Below are positions 1 to 11,200 of a DNA stretch of 27,518 bases, piece by piece. This DNA comes from Zelonia costaricensis. Lineage: Eukaryota; Euglenozoa; Kinetoplastea; Trypanosomatida; Trypanosomatidae. A model generated the notes under the pieces. The model was not told the origin of the DNA. It did not search any database and saw only the letters and a list, made by a program, of their open reading frames with translations. Every line of letters begins with the position of its first letter. Within the stretch, counting starts at the first letter, position 1. Both the position numbers and the translations under genes were made by a program. The DNA lies in NCBI GenBank assembly GCA_030849075.1, contig JASAOO010003186.1, positions 1-27,518 on the forward strand. The letters are read 5' to 3'.

Positions 1-784
1 GGTTCATGGAGGGGGTGGGGGTGGGGTCGACGAAAATGTGCGCGTGTCTATCCCCGTGTGTGTGTGCGTGTGCGTGGTAGGAGTGCGGCGTGTGGGTGGG
101 TGGGGGACGTTGAAGATCGCGTTGACGCTTTGCAGGGCGACGATGCACTGGACGGAAAGCGAGTCCGGCGGAGCACCTATCAGAGAGCGAGCGCAAAAGG
201 GAAGAGGACGGGGGAGGGGAGAGGGGAGGGGAAAGGTCAGCAAAGTAGAATAGGGCCGGCATCGCAGACGTCGTCTGGGGTGCGTGAAGGGGAGCTCCCT
301 GAGGGGGACAGATGCCGTGCCCTTCGCCGCACCGCCCCCGAGTGTGCGCTTGGGGCACCGCCATGAGCGCACCGCATCCCCCCCCCGCCCCCTCCCCACC
401 CTCCCCACCGCTGACACAACCCCATTTGAGCGCCGGCTCACCTCCCTCTTCCCGCACGAGGCAGAAAAGGTGCGCTCAAGCTCCGTGTGCGCGCCTCCTT
501 CCCTCGATGACATGTGTTCGTGTATTGTGTTGTATGTGACCATCAACTCCACGTGCCGCGCGCCCACCTCGTCGCTCAGCCTCACCTTCTCCGGCGAGGG
601 CACGCACGAACACTGTGGGAGCCAGCGGGGCAGGAGATGACAACGCGGGAGGGGGGAGGGCCCACGGAGCCGAGACCTCCACTTACCTGGCCGTCGCCCG
701 CACCCACCACCCCGGCTAACCTCCACTCGTTCCCCACCCGCAACAACCGTCATCGGAGGGCAGACCGGCTTCCACCCTCCGTCG
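1..784 (-). other. 3' UTR of the dsRBD-like gene and spacer to the next gene
   Basis: No convincing gene lies here. The open frames are short, Pro/Arg/Ser/Thr-rich and overlap one another on both strands. The stretch holds a GT-rich microsatellite near 56-79 and a strong purine tract on the plus strand at about 186-245, which is a polypyrimidine tract on the transcribed minus strand. By the usual trypanosomatid coupling, the poly(A) site of the upstream gene should lie somewhere between the stop at 785 and that tract, but no sequence signal fixes it. Confidence 0.6.
177..245 (-). promoter_or_regulatory. Predicted trans-splice acceptor for a gene beyond the left edge
   Basis: Read on the minus strand, about 50 nt of almost pure pyrimidine (plus-strand 186-245) is followed by the first AG at 178-177. 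The first minus-strand ATG after this AG is at 7-5, only a few bases from the window end, so a gene may start there with a 5' UTR near 170 nt. Other AGs closer to the ATG could be used instead. The tract and AG are seen directly; the use of the site is inferred. Confidence 0.4.
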
Positions 785-3700
785 TCACCATCTGCCGTCT
801 CGCGCGTTCGGCTTGCGGCGGCGAGGAATAGAGATGCCGCGACCGCTTTCCATGTGGAACTTCATGTAGCAGTGCATGGTGGGCCGCGGCGGGTGCAGTG
901 AGCCGGGTGGGTGGTGGGGCACGTCAGTCGTCGGCGAAGGCGGACCGGCAGCGGCAGCAGCGGGGCTTCCACCGCTGTGGCTGCTGCTGCCCGGTGGCCC
1001 TGCCCCCGCCACTGACGCGGACGAGCCCGCGGGTGCCGGTGCCGGCTCCGGCTCCGGCGTCTGGGCTGCCTCCGGCGACTCTGGCCGCAGTGTGCCGTCG
1101 GGCAGGTACGGCGACACCACCGTCACCGGCTCCTTCCCGAGGTGCCTCGCTGCGTCGGCGAAGCAGCGCGCCTCGCCCGAGCGGGGCAGCCCGCGCCGGT
1201 AGTCGCGCAACACATCAACACCGAAGGAGTGCAGGACCGAGGCAGCGTGGACGAAGCACGCCCGCTCCGCGTCCTTGCGCTTCAGGGAAACCCCCACGGC
1301 AATGGCGTAGACGGGGCCAGCCAGCTGCGACGGCGACGCGGCGACGCCGCTTGCGTCGACCCACGCCGCAGCGGGCTGCTCGGGCGGATCGGGAATGGGG
1401 ATCGGTAGGTAGCAGAGGTTGTGCACGCTGCTGAGAGTCGACATGCCCGTGCTTGTGCAGCACGGCGTCGCGTATGCGGCGAGGTTGTGCGCCCACGCCA
1501 GCGTGCCCGCCATCATGACCGCCTCAGCTGCGCTGCTGGTGGTCGTCGTGGCTGCCGTGCTGGTGGGAGCAGCGGCGCAAGAGTCGTGTGTGCCCGCTGC
1601 GCTTGGCAGCGCGCCGCTTGCGACGGGTTCGCTCGGCGCAGCCGCCGGCTTGCCGTAGACGGTGTTTACGGCAGCGAACCGCGTGTTTTTCTGGCGGACC
1701 TCGGCCTCATAGCGGCTCTGAAGGTAGTTGCTCACTGCCGTGCGCGTCGAGTTGCCGACCTCTAGCAGCGCCGCGTCGTCGACGCTGCTGTCGCCGAACG
1801 TGCAGAAGTCGTGCGGGAGCCGCAGCCCCCGCGTCGCGAGGAAGTCGGACATGCGCGGCAGCGGCCGGATCTGACTGCCCTCCCACGCGTACATGGGCAG
1901 CCGCTGCTGCGAGCCACTCATCGTCTGGCGCGGCCCGGTCGCGCGACCCTCCGTGGCGGTGCGCTGCTGGCGCGGGTCCACGCCGGCGGCCCAGATCGAG
2001 TGCTGGCCCACTCCGTGCGCGTCTTCTGGGAGGGAGTGTGGCAGCACCATGCCAAGCGCCGCGCGCCGCTGCAGGTACTCACGCTCCCGCCTTGCGTCGA
2101 CGCAGAGGGGGATGCCGAGAACGCAGAGGCTGTCCATGGCGTGCAAGGCACACAGCCGCACCGCATCCTCGTGCGTCTTGGCCGTTGCGACCCCACCGCG
2201 CACCCCGAAGGTGGCGGGAACAGGTGTGATCGTGACGGCCCTGTACTCCTTCTCGAGGTCGGTGAGAACGAAGAGATGCGGGAAGCGGTTCTTGGCGATG
2301 TCGACCTGCCAGTCCCGCAGCATCGCGCAGGCCTCGTCCAGCAGCTCCGGCGGCGGCTGCACCTCCATCGTCTCCTCCGCGTGTGCGTTGAGCATGCCAG
2401 CGGCGTTCACGATGTGCTGCGACTCGGACCAGTACTCCCCAAACTGCTGCCGCGCCTCCGGCCCCATCCAGGCATCGTCGCCCCCGATCTGAAGCTTCAT
2501 CGGCGCCGGCAGCGCGTCGTGCGGGTTCGGCGAGGTCGTGTCGCCCGTCACCGGATTCATGGCCCACCGGCCATATCCGTGCACGACCGTCGCGTGCCGT
2601 GCCTGCCGCTGTGGGTCACTCGGGAAGAGCGCGTGGCCGAGGGTGTCCAGCAGCAGCTCCGCGTGCATCGCAGCCAGCCGCACCGCCACCTCCTTCGTCG
2701 GCGCACGTCCCTTGGCGACCACCGTGACGCCGACGAGCCGCAGCTCCGCCTCCGTGAATCGCTGCGGCGTACCAGGTGCGGCGGGCACCAGCCGCGTCCG
2801 CAGCTGCTTCTCCAGCGTCGTCCCGTGCTGCGTGTAGTAGTCACGCACGCGTCGTTCCGCGTGGGGGCCGTCGTAGACGAACGGCAGCACCAGCGCCTCC
2901 TCCGGCGTCGGCGAGCAGCGGTAGTTCCGGTCGTTCACCATGGCCCACAAACCGCCCTCGCTGGGCTCGTAGTGCGGCGCCGGCATCAACGCCGAGGCCC
3001 CTGCGCCAGCGCCGCTGTTGCCGTTGTCGGTGCGAGAGGCCGACGACGACAAGGCTGGGCTGACGAGGGTGGTGTCCCACATCGTGTCCCACGGGTACAC
3101 CACCGTGCTCGCGTAACCCTGCACCCGCGCGGCGTGCTCGGCGTCGGTGTAGTGCGGCACGAGTCGCGCGTAGTCGAGCTGCGGCTCGTGGCGGCGCAGG
3201 ACGATGAGGGGACCATTCGCCGGCTCTCCCGGGCCAGAGGGGGACGCCGCCGACGCACCTCCGCTGGGACCCTCGCCTGTGCGCGGCACGGAAGGTGACG
3301 GAGGGGGCGGCGAAGACGAGGTCGCGGTGGGCGTGGGCGACGGCGTGGTTGGAGTGCAGTCCGCGTGTGCCGACGCGGAGGCGGCTGGTGTGGCCTTGGC
3401 CGCCGCCTTCGCGGAGGGTGGCGCTGGGATTGGGGCGGCGCGGGAGCGGAAGAAGCGCAGGGGCGGGGGCACGGGGGTGCCGGCCGGCATGACGGGGTCG
3501 CCCGGGTAGGGGGCGTAGCGCCCCTCCTCCCGCCGCACCGCGTCCGCGTGCTTCTGCTGGGCCGCCTTGATGCGGAACAGCTGCACCCCGAGCGCGTCGC
3601 ACACCCGCTCCGCGTGCATGGCGGCGAGCACCTCGGCCTCCTTGGCGTCCTCGGCGAAGCCCTCCGCGATGCGCAGCGTGTGCGGCTCCGGCAGGGGCAC

Positions 3701-4363
3701 CCGGCATGTCGCAGCGAAGATGGGCCGGCCGTCGGCACCGCCATTGCGCACCGCCCGGGCCTCGTCCGCGGCCAGCTCGCGCACGTGGAAGACGGTGGCG
3801 GCGCTGTGGCCCATGCGGCGCACAAAGTTCACCACGTGACCCCGCGCGAACACGTCGATGCCGCTGACGTCCGTGAAGGCACCCCACGGCGGCGATGGCG
3901 GCGAAGCGACTTCCGGCAGCGCCGCGTAAGAGACCGGCGTCGCGGCGGCCTTGGCCGTATGCGCGTTGGAGGAGGCGTGTGACTCCTGCGGCTGTTGCGG
4001 ATGCGGCGAGGACGGGTCGTGGCTCGTGCTGTCCGTTGCGTCCATCGACGTCGCCGTGACCTCCGTGAAGTGTGCCTCGGTGACGGTGTCGGTGCTAATG
4101 ACTTCGACTTCGATGGCGTCGAGCGCGATCACCTCCGGCTCCACTGCGGTGTGTGCCTCTGCATGGCTCCCACTCGAAGGAAGACGACCATTACCGTTGC
4201 CGGGCGCCCGTGCCGCCGTGCAGCAACACCGCCGGCCCACCGTCAGGGCAGACGCCGTGCCCGCAACATCACCACAGAGACGCGCCGCACACACACCGAC
4301 GACGGTCTGCGCGTGCCGTGTGCGCCGCGCCGTTCGCCACAGCCCGCCGAGGTGGCGCCGCAT
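785..4363 (-). CDS. Large protein with four dsRBD-like modules, probable mitochondrial RNA-binding protein
   Basis: The frame encodes 1192 residues and ends in TGA. I start it at the ATG at 4363-4361: the frame is open to a GTG at 4369, but the ATG is the first in the mRNA predicted from the splice acceptor at 4384-4383. The N-terminus (MRRHLGGLWRTARR) is basic, has no early acidic residue and resembles a mitochondrial presequence. Four segments, at about residues 176-266, 500-580, 676-755 and 872-1050, each end in a helix with an A..A..HA...L..G pattern (His at 250, 567, 741 and 1039), preceded by strand-like sequence. This matches the alpha-beta-beta-beta-alpha plan of double-stranded RNA-binding domains, in degenerate form. 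Pro/Ser/Ala-rich linkers separate them, and the fourth module holds a long insertion. No catalytic motif is visible. A role in mitochondrial RNA editing or ribosome assembly is inference. Confidence 0.72.
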   Translation of the reverse strand: MRRHLGGLWRTARRTRHAQTVVGVCAARLCGDVAGTASALTVGRRCCCTAARAPGNGNGRLPSSGSHAEAHTAVEPEVIALDAIEVEVISTDTVTEAHFTEVTATSMDATDSTSHDPSSPHPQQPQESHASSNAHTAKAAATPVSYAALPEVASPPSPPWGAFTDVSGIDVFARGHVVNFVRRMGHSAATVFHVRELAADEARAVRNGGADGRPIFAATCRVPLPEPHTLRIAEGFAEDAKEAEVLAAMHAERVCDALGVQLFRIKAAQQKHADAVRREEGRYAPYPGDPVMPAGTPVPPPLRFFRSRAAPIPAPPSAKAAAKATPAASASAHADCTPTTPSPTPTATSSSPPPPSPSVPRTGEGPSGGASAASPSGPGEPANGPLIVLRRHEPQLDYARLVPHYTDAEHAARVQGYASTVVYPWDTMWDTTLVSPALSSSASRTDNGNSGAGAGASALMPAPHYEPSEGGLWAMVNDRNYRCSPTPEEALVLPFVYDGPHAERRVRDYYTQHGTTLEKQLRTRLVPAAPGTPQRFTEAELRLVGVTVVAKGRAPTKEVAVRLAAMHAELLLDTLGHALFPSDPQRQARHATVVHGYGRWAMNPVTGDTTSPNPHDALPAPMKLQIGGDDAWMGPEARQQFGEYWSESQHIVNAAGMLNAHAEETMEVQPPPELLDEACAMLRDWQVDIAKNRFPHLFVLTDLEKEYRAVTITPVPATFGVRGGVATAKTHEDAVRLCALHAMDSLCVLGIPLCVDARREREYLQRRAALGMVLPHSLPEDAHGVGQHSIWAAGVDPRQQRTATEGRATGPRQTMSGSQQRLPMYAWEGSQIRPLPRMSDFLATRGLRLPHDFCTFGDSSVDDAALLEVGNSTRTAVSNYLQSRYEAEVRQKNTRFAAVNTVYGKPAAAPSEPVASGALPSAAGTHDSCAAAPTSTAATTTTSSAAEAVMMAGTLAWAHNLAAYATPCCTSTGMSTLSSVHNLCYLPIPIPDPPEQPAAAWVDASGVAASPSQLAGPVYAIAVGVSLKRKDAERACFVHAASVLHSFGVDVLRDYRRGLPRSGEARCFADAARHLGKEPVTVVSPYLPDGTLRPESPEAAQTPEPEPAPAPAGSSASVAGAGPPGSSSHSGGSPAAAAAGPPSPTTDVPHHPPGSLHPPRPTMHCYMKFHMESGRGISIPRRRKPNARDGRW

Positions 4364-4382
4364 GACCACCGGGGCCGCGAAC

Positions 4383-4456
4383 CTCAGGTGTGCGTGTAGG
4401 AGAGGGGTAGAGGGTGGGGGGAGGGGGGAGGGGGTTGGGTGAGCAGGGGGGGGGGG
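4383..4456 (-). promoter_or_regulatory. Predicted spliced-leader acceptor of the dsRBD-like gene
   Basis: On the minus strand, a C/T-dominated tract from about 4456 to 4399 is followed by the first AG at 4384-4383. No other AG lies between about 4445 and this one. It would leave a 19-nt 5' UTR without any ATG before the start codon at 4363. It also excludes the GTG at 4369 as a preferred start. Confidence 0.6.
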
Positions 4457-5114
4457 ATGCAGGAGTGCGGCCTCGCTATCTCACCCTTACCTCTCTGCTG
4501 CGTAGGAACCAACAACTTGCGCGTGAGCACCGTCTGCAGGGGCGCGTGTCGGCCGCTGCCAGATACGGTCGCTGCTGCCGTGGTCAACGGCAACAAGGAG
4601 GGACAAAGAGGAAACCGGCGGTGGACGCGAGGGAGGGTTGAGGAAGTCGCGGTGGTCTGCGCATGAAGGAAAGGGCAGAGGCACCAATGTGCAGCAACGC
4701 AGGGAGATGCAGAGGCGTGCGCAGTGGCGGAGGCGGGGATAGGGGGAGGAGGCGTGAGCATGGGGACAGGTCACTGCCCCTCCCGCCCCCTTCCGCGGTG
4801 CTCACTACCCTTCCTCCAAGAAACGTTTGCATGCGGCCGTGGCACGAGTGAGGCGCGAGGCAGCGCGGTAACGCGGCACCGCACACCAGGAGTGTCGTGG
4901 GGGACTGGTGCCGCTCCACAGCACGGGACCTCCGCTTTCTCTTTCGTGCCTGCTCGCTTGCGATACAGCCAGAAGCACAGGGGCAGCATCACCCGCAGTG
5001 CAGAGGTGGGTGAAGGAGTTTCAGCAATGCCGCATTTGTTTGGGGACTTGCGCATGTCGTCCGAAAAATGAGCTGCCCCCCCCGCCTGCTTGCCGCACTC
5101 CTCACATCGGAGCG

Positions 5115-5118
5115 AACA

Positions 5119-5152
<34 letters not shown>
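5115..5152. repeat. (CA)n microsatellite
   Basis: A CA dinucleotide array with one T interruption near 5125, in the 3' UTR of the cullin gene (GT on the transcribed strand). It is likely to vary in length between strains. Confidence 0.9.
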
Positions 5153-5273
5153 TGCAAGTATATACGCACACGCAACACGCCACGACAAGGGTAAACAGCG
5201 ACAGCTCGGCACTGTCCGCCGCCGCGCCGATCTGGGAACACACTCGAGTCCACTGCCCCCCCCCTCCTCTCAC

Positions 5274-8200
5274 TCACGAGACGTACACGAAGGTGTTGGG
5301 GTCATCGGGGCTACGGCGCACATAGTCGCGGTCAATGAGCCCCTCCAGCTGCGCCTTCACATCGCGGCGCGACGGCAGAAACTGACGTGCCAGCTGCGCC
5401 GTCACGGTCTGCAGGAGGTCCTCGAAGACCACAACACGACGGCTCTTGAAGATGCGCACGATTGCCGCGTCCAGCAGCACGCGCCGAGTCGCAGACACGT
5501 GCCGCGTCACGAGTGCATCCTCATCCCCCACCCCCGCTTCCGCTGATGCGACCGCTGCGGGGGTGGGAAGCTCGCCATAGCCTTCCAGCCCACTGTCCAC
5601 GGCGGCCGCGGCGCCGTCGCCGGTCAGCGGCAGCCCCGTGGGTCGCGCCTTCGGCAGCGGTAGGCGTATCTTACGCAGCCGGTGCGTAAAGGTCGGGTTG
5701 AGGGTGAAGGAGTCGACCTCGTGCAGTGCCGCCGGGGCCGCCCCGCCCGACGCCGCAGCGGCAGCGTCGATGGTGCTGCTGTTGCGGAGACTGGCATTGC
5801 CACTGCCGCACGCCGGCGCCCAGCGAAGCAGGCTGAATGCGCGGTGCTGCGTGAGGAGGTGCAGGTGATTGCGCAGTGCGTGGAAGGGAAGCCCTGTCCT
5901 GCGCGCCAGCTCCGCCCCGGTGATGACGCCGCCGCCGTCGGCGCTGTTGTATGCGTCGCTCACCTCCAGCAACAGCGTGGCCAGCAGCGTGCTCGCAACC
6001 ACCTGCTTTGCCCCGCCCGCGAACTCGGCGTTCAGCGTGGCCGTGCCGATGCTGAACACCCACAAGAGCGTGCGCGAGGGGTGCAGCTTCGCGTAGTGCG
6101 CGCGGAACACCTCCGTCCCGCGCTGCAGGGACGCGTGCGGCTGCAGCGGCAGCATGGTGTATGTCGGCCACTGCGCGGAGGTGATGAGCTGCACGCGAAT
6201 CTTGGCCGGCAACGCGCGGTATGCTGGCTCCTCTTCGAAAAGCTCGCGAGTCCGCTCAGTCCCTTCGTAGTCGCGCAGCATCGCCTCGAAGGCGTGCGTG
6301 CCGGCCACGCCGACGTACGCCTGGAGGAGGCTCACGAGCTGGCGCTCCGCGTCGATGTTGAGCGAGGTGGAGGTCGACTCCACCCCTGCCCCCGCGCTGC
6401 CCGCCGCCGGGGAGGAGAAGCCGAGCAGGCGACGCGCCAGGCACAGCCGGTAGTGCTCAAGAAAGGTGTCCTTGTCGTCCAGCCGCGACACGAGCCGCGC
6501 CACAAGATGCAGCCGCTTGACGAGGTCCGCACTCAGCACGCGGCCGCCGCCGCGGGCCTGCTGCTGCAGAAACGCGTCTGCGTAGCGCGCAAGGAGGACG
6601 GACAGCCGCAGCTGCGCCACGGCGTCGGGAAACTCCGCGCCGAGGGCCATGAGCGGCAGCGTGGCCTGCCGCGCATCGCGACTGAGCAGCACGCTGGGCA
6701 GGCCGGTTCCGAGGGAGGACGAGGAGGCCGCCGCCGCCGCCGCTGCTGCTGCCGCTGCCGCACCAGCCTCCATGCGTGCCCCGCTGCCCATCGCGCCCAG
6801 CCCTGCCGACATGAGCGCCTCGTGGGCACGCTGCTGCGAGGCGTGCAGGGCGGCATTGCGGGTCCAGCGGGCAGGCCGCATGATTTCCTCCACGGCGTCG
6901 GCCGCGGCGCGGCGCAGCGTCGCGTGGTTGCGGAACACGCGCTCGACCAGGTCAGCGTACCGCTCGAAGAGCGCGACGAGCCCCGACACCAGCGCCACCC
7001 CGGGGACCGCCTGCCCTGGTGGCGCTGCTGATGCCGCGGATGCCGCGGCGGGAGGTGGCCTAATCACAGACTTGAGGTACTGCTCGAAGAGGTGCGCCGC
7101 GTCGTGTATGAGTTTCTTGACCAGGATCACCGCCATCAGCACAAAGCACTCATCGCTTGTGACGTCACTGAAGAGGCCGAAGAGCGACTCCATAGCACGC
7201 AGCGTCGCCTCCAGCTCACCACCCTCGGTGCCACCTGCGACACCCGCAGCAAAGGCGGCTATGACGGGCCTTGCCGCCCCCACCGCCGGCGTCGCATCAC
7301 CGCGGACTGCGGAAGCTCCCACCCCGGCGCGTGCAAGCAGCCGGTCGCTCGCGGTGCTGTTGCGGCCCAGGTTGTCGGCCGCCGCGACAGACGCGGAGCG
7401 AGGTGGCGTGGCGACAAGCGACCCGCTTACCTCGGAGGAGAGCGCGCTCGACGTGCGCTGGTGTGGGAAGGGGGAGAGGTGGTGCTGGTGGCTGCCGTGG
7501 AGGCTGATGGTGATGGGGGACTCGATGTACTTGCTCGGGCCGCGCGAGAGGCCGTCAGTGGTGCCGCTCGGGGCCATGCTGAGGCCGCCGCCACCACCGC
7601 CGCCCGCACGACCGCCTGTGGAGAAGGGGCCATCCTTCCACGGCGAACCCCGCGGCGCCGACGACGGCGCACCCGCAGCGGCGGCGGCCGAGCTCGGGGT
7701 CTGTGGGACGAGCGTCAGCTCCGCGGCCACTGCGCTGGCGCCCCACGCGTCCAGCAGCGCGCGCAGGCCAAACTGATGGTCCAGCAGAATGCGGCGGTGC
7801 GGCTCCACGACGAGCACGTCGTTCAAGGCGGAGCGGAGCGCGGCGTGGAGGAAGGGCAGCCGCACCCGCCGCCACACGTGGCCCTCCAACTCCTTCACCG
7901 CTCCGGCCCACGTCACGTAGCCGCTCCGCTCCGCCTCCGTGCTCCGGTGCGCCGCGCAAGCGTAGCGGTAGAAGGCGTAAATCCCGGCGATGTAGTCGTT
8001 GCCCACGTCCTCCATGACCGTCGTGAGCAGCGGTGCCGCCATCTCCTTGATGATCGTGCCAACGCGTAGGCGGCGGTCGGCCGCCATGCCCTCCCACTGC
8101 TTCAGCGCCTGCGTCGTGAGGTGGTGCCCACTCGTGTGGCCCTCCAGGCGGTCCCGCAGCTCCACCATGCCGCGCAGGTTGACAACAACCGCGGTGGTGA

Positions 8201-11200
8201 AACCCGCCGCGACTGACAGCGGCGTGTCGACCGGACCGGGCGTCTCGGCGCGCCGCCCCCCGCGCCCCGCGGCCTCCCCGCCTCCGCCGTCCACGTCAAA
8301 CACCGAGACCCGCCCCGCCCCGCCAGCCGGCTGCGGCGCGGTCCACGGACTCACCGGGGCCGAGCCGGGTGTGACGGCCGCCTGCGACCCCTTCCGGCTG
8401 CCGCGCTCGCTGTCCGCCTGCCGGTTGCCGGTGAAGAGGGAGAAGAGGCGGGATCGCTTGCTGACGTGCGGCGACGACGGCAGGGCCGCGCCGAAGACGC
8501 TGCCGCCGGCGCGATCCGCCTCCGCCGTGGGCGGCACCCCGAGCGGCGAGGCGGCGGCGTTGCCGTGCACGTCGAGCGCCCCCACCTGCGGCGTGCCGGC
8601 GGCGCTGCTGGCACCGCTGTCGCGCCGCGCACTCGCCGTGCTGCGAGAGCGGCTGCTCGGGCGACTGTAGGACCCCGCGCCCGGGGCCGACAACACCATG
8701 ACCGACGCGGTCACGATGGGTGGGGTGAGGGAGGCGGCAGTGGCACCAGGCGCGGCGCCCGTGGCGACAGCTCCTCCAAGGGTAGCGCCACCGCCGCCGC
8801 CGCTGCTGCTGCTGCAGCCGACAGTGTGGGAGCCTCCCGCTGTTCCAGCCGAGCTGCCGCCTTGCGTCGTCTTCGGCTGCTGCTGCTGCTGCTGCTGCTG
8901 TTGGGCCACCATGGACGACGAGGTAGACTGCACGAGGAGCAGCAGCTCCGTGATGATGCTGTACACCTCCTGCATCATCTCCAGCTGCTCCCACGCCACC
9001 TGCCCCGTCGACTCGAACACCTCGCGGACGTACTGCGTCAAGTAGCGCAGCTCGATGAGCAGAAGCGGCTGCAGGGGCTCATAGATGACGACGTGGAAGA
9101 CCTTGAAGCACATCAACGCGATCGTGTCCATGCCGAAGCGGCGCGTGTAGTACTGGTCCAGGTAGCGGAAGCACGACAGCACCACCCCGCGAAACACAAG
9201 AAAGGTGTGCCACTCCTGGATGAAGGTGTAGCAGAGACTGAACCGCCGCACGTCCGTGGGCGCGCTGCCGCCACCGCTGCCCGGCACAGGCGTCGTGGGC
9301 GAGTTCGTGGCCTCGGCGGCCCTTCGGCTGGGGTGATCAACAAAGGGATCGGGCGCTTCGCGATGCCGTGCAGCTGAGGCGGGGGCCGACGCGGCGGCAC
9401 TGGTGTCGAGGGACACAGTGACCGACACCGCTGCCGACGCCCCCGCCCCGGCGGCCGCGCACGGTTCCGACGGCGGCGCGTGAAACCTATCGCATCCGTC
9501 GCCGCTCGCCGCGCGGGTGTGGGCGACGCTCAGCTCCTCAGGCGTGCGCAGCGCGGAGCCCTCGAGTACGGTGGACCGCGACGCGGCTGCCGGTGGTGGT
9601 GGTGCCGTCGTTGCCGTCGAGGACGAGGTCACCGCGTCGGGTGCGGCCTGCCGCATCGTGATGGACGGCTCGGAGGAGAGGAAGGGCGAGATGGCGTCGT
9701 CGTCGCCGGGGCTGAGGGTGGCGGTGATGGGGGACAGGTAGTTGGCGGACGGCTCCAGGGTGCCGCCGCCGCCGTCGTCGTCGGCGTGCGAGACTCGGCG
9801 CGTGTGCGTGGGGCTGGAGCGTGCGGCCACGGTGCCGCCGTGGTTGGCGGCGTCGGAGAGGGAGGACTGCATGGTGTGCAGGGAGGAGTTGCTGCCGCTG
9901 CCACGGCCGCCCACGTCGCTGCCGGCGTCTCGGGGGTGCTGTCCCGCCGTGCCCTCCTCCGTGTCGTTGAAGGACGCGAAGGCGATGAGGGAGCTCGTGT
10001 CGCTGCCGCTGCGCGAGTGCCGCCGCCCGTCCGCCCCTGTGCGGCGGCGCGGCTTATCGCGTGCGTCGTGGGAGGCCGGGGCGACGGTGTTGGCCTCGCA
10101 CAGCACCTCCTCCTCGTCGTCGACCAGGACGCGGCCCGTCTTGGAGGCGACGCGGGCGTGGCGGGCCACGGCGATGGCGCTGGGCGGTGCGGTCACGGAC
10201 ACGGCACGGGGCACCGACGTGGGCGACTGCGTCGCCGTCGACGACGACGAGAGCCCCGACGCGGCGACTTGGGCAGCCCCGATCACCTGCGTGCTGTGCC
10301 GGCTGAGACCCGAGTTGGACGTGCCTGGCGACTGCGGGCGCTGCTGAGCGGGGGAGAGCGGGGTGCCGGGGCTCGCGTGCGACGACGGGGCGACGGAGAT
10401 CATGAGGCCGCGGCCACCGCGCACCGCGGCGTGCTGCGGTTGGGGCATCGACGACAAGGGCGGCGGCGGTGGCGGTGGTGTGAGGGACGGGGTGGGCGTG
10501 CGGGTCTGCCAGTAATGCGCGCTGTCCTCTGGTGAGCGGTGCACAGCGCTGTCGAAGCCGAGGAAGGCGGAGTGCAGGTCGCCGCCCCCCGTCGTCGAGG
10601 CCGGTGAGGAGGAGCGCGGCGTGCCGGTCGTGCCATTCCCACGGGGGCCGAAGGAGTTGCTGCTGGCAAAGGCGATCGGCTGGTGCGTTGGCGTGCTGGG
10701 CCCGGACGTCGACGAGGCGGCCCAGCGCGTGCTGCTGTTCTGGCGGCCGAGCCAGCTCGCCGTGCGGCTGATCGACCTCCCGCCGCCCGCCCCCGCCCCA
10801 GCGCCGGCGCCTGGCGGCGCCGTGTCGTCACGGACGGAGCTAGGCGTCGTTGGCGCGCCCGGTGACTGCGGCTGCCGCCTACCGTCGCGCACGCCGTCGG
10901 CGCCGGCGAGGCTGTGGTTGGCGGATCTGGCGGCGGGCGGCGGGTGGGAGGAGGTCGTGGTCGATGGGTGGAAGATGCGCTTCATGAAGGCAAAGGAGCT
11001 GTTCGCGCCGCCGCGCGGGCTGCGGACGGACGAGCTGCGGCTCGGGTCCTTCGACGACCGACCTGCCGGTGCACTCGCCGCGGCGGGCGGCGCTGCGCCG
11101 GTGGGGGTCGCGGCGGCTGTGCCCGTGGCGAGGCTCTTGAAGCGCCCCCAGCCGCTGCTGCTGCTGCCGCTGCCGGCGCCTGTGCCAGGCGTTCCACCCG

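Larger units (their letters stand above)
4364..5273 (-). other. Spacer: cullin 3' UTR and upstream region of the dsRBD-like gene
   Basis: About 910 nt without a credible gene. It contains the (CA)n array near 5115-5152, G-rich tracts ending in an 11-G run at 4446-4456, and the acceptor site described separately. The overlapping short frames on both strands are low in complexity and share no recognisable domain. Confidence 0.65.

Noticed and set aside
4..753. Minus-strand 249-codon frame at the left edge
   Set aside because: Low complexity with Thr-His and Pro runs from microsatellites, and it spans the predicted splice site of the next gene.
1811..3298. Plus-strand frame of 495 codons as a gene
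   Set aside because: Antisense shadow of the dsRBD-like gene, Arg/His-rich without domains.
4364..4369. GTG at 4369 as start of the dsRBD-like gene
   Set aside because: Nuclear genes of trypanosomatids start at ATG. The ATG at 4363 is the first in the predicted mRNA.
5682..7031. Plus-strand frame of 449 codons as a gene
   Set aside because: Antisense to the conserved cullin-homology core; no sign of its own constraint.
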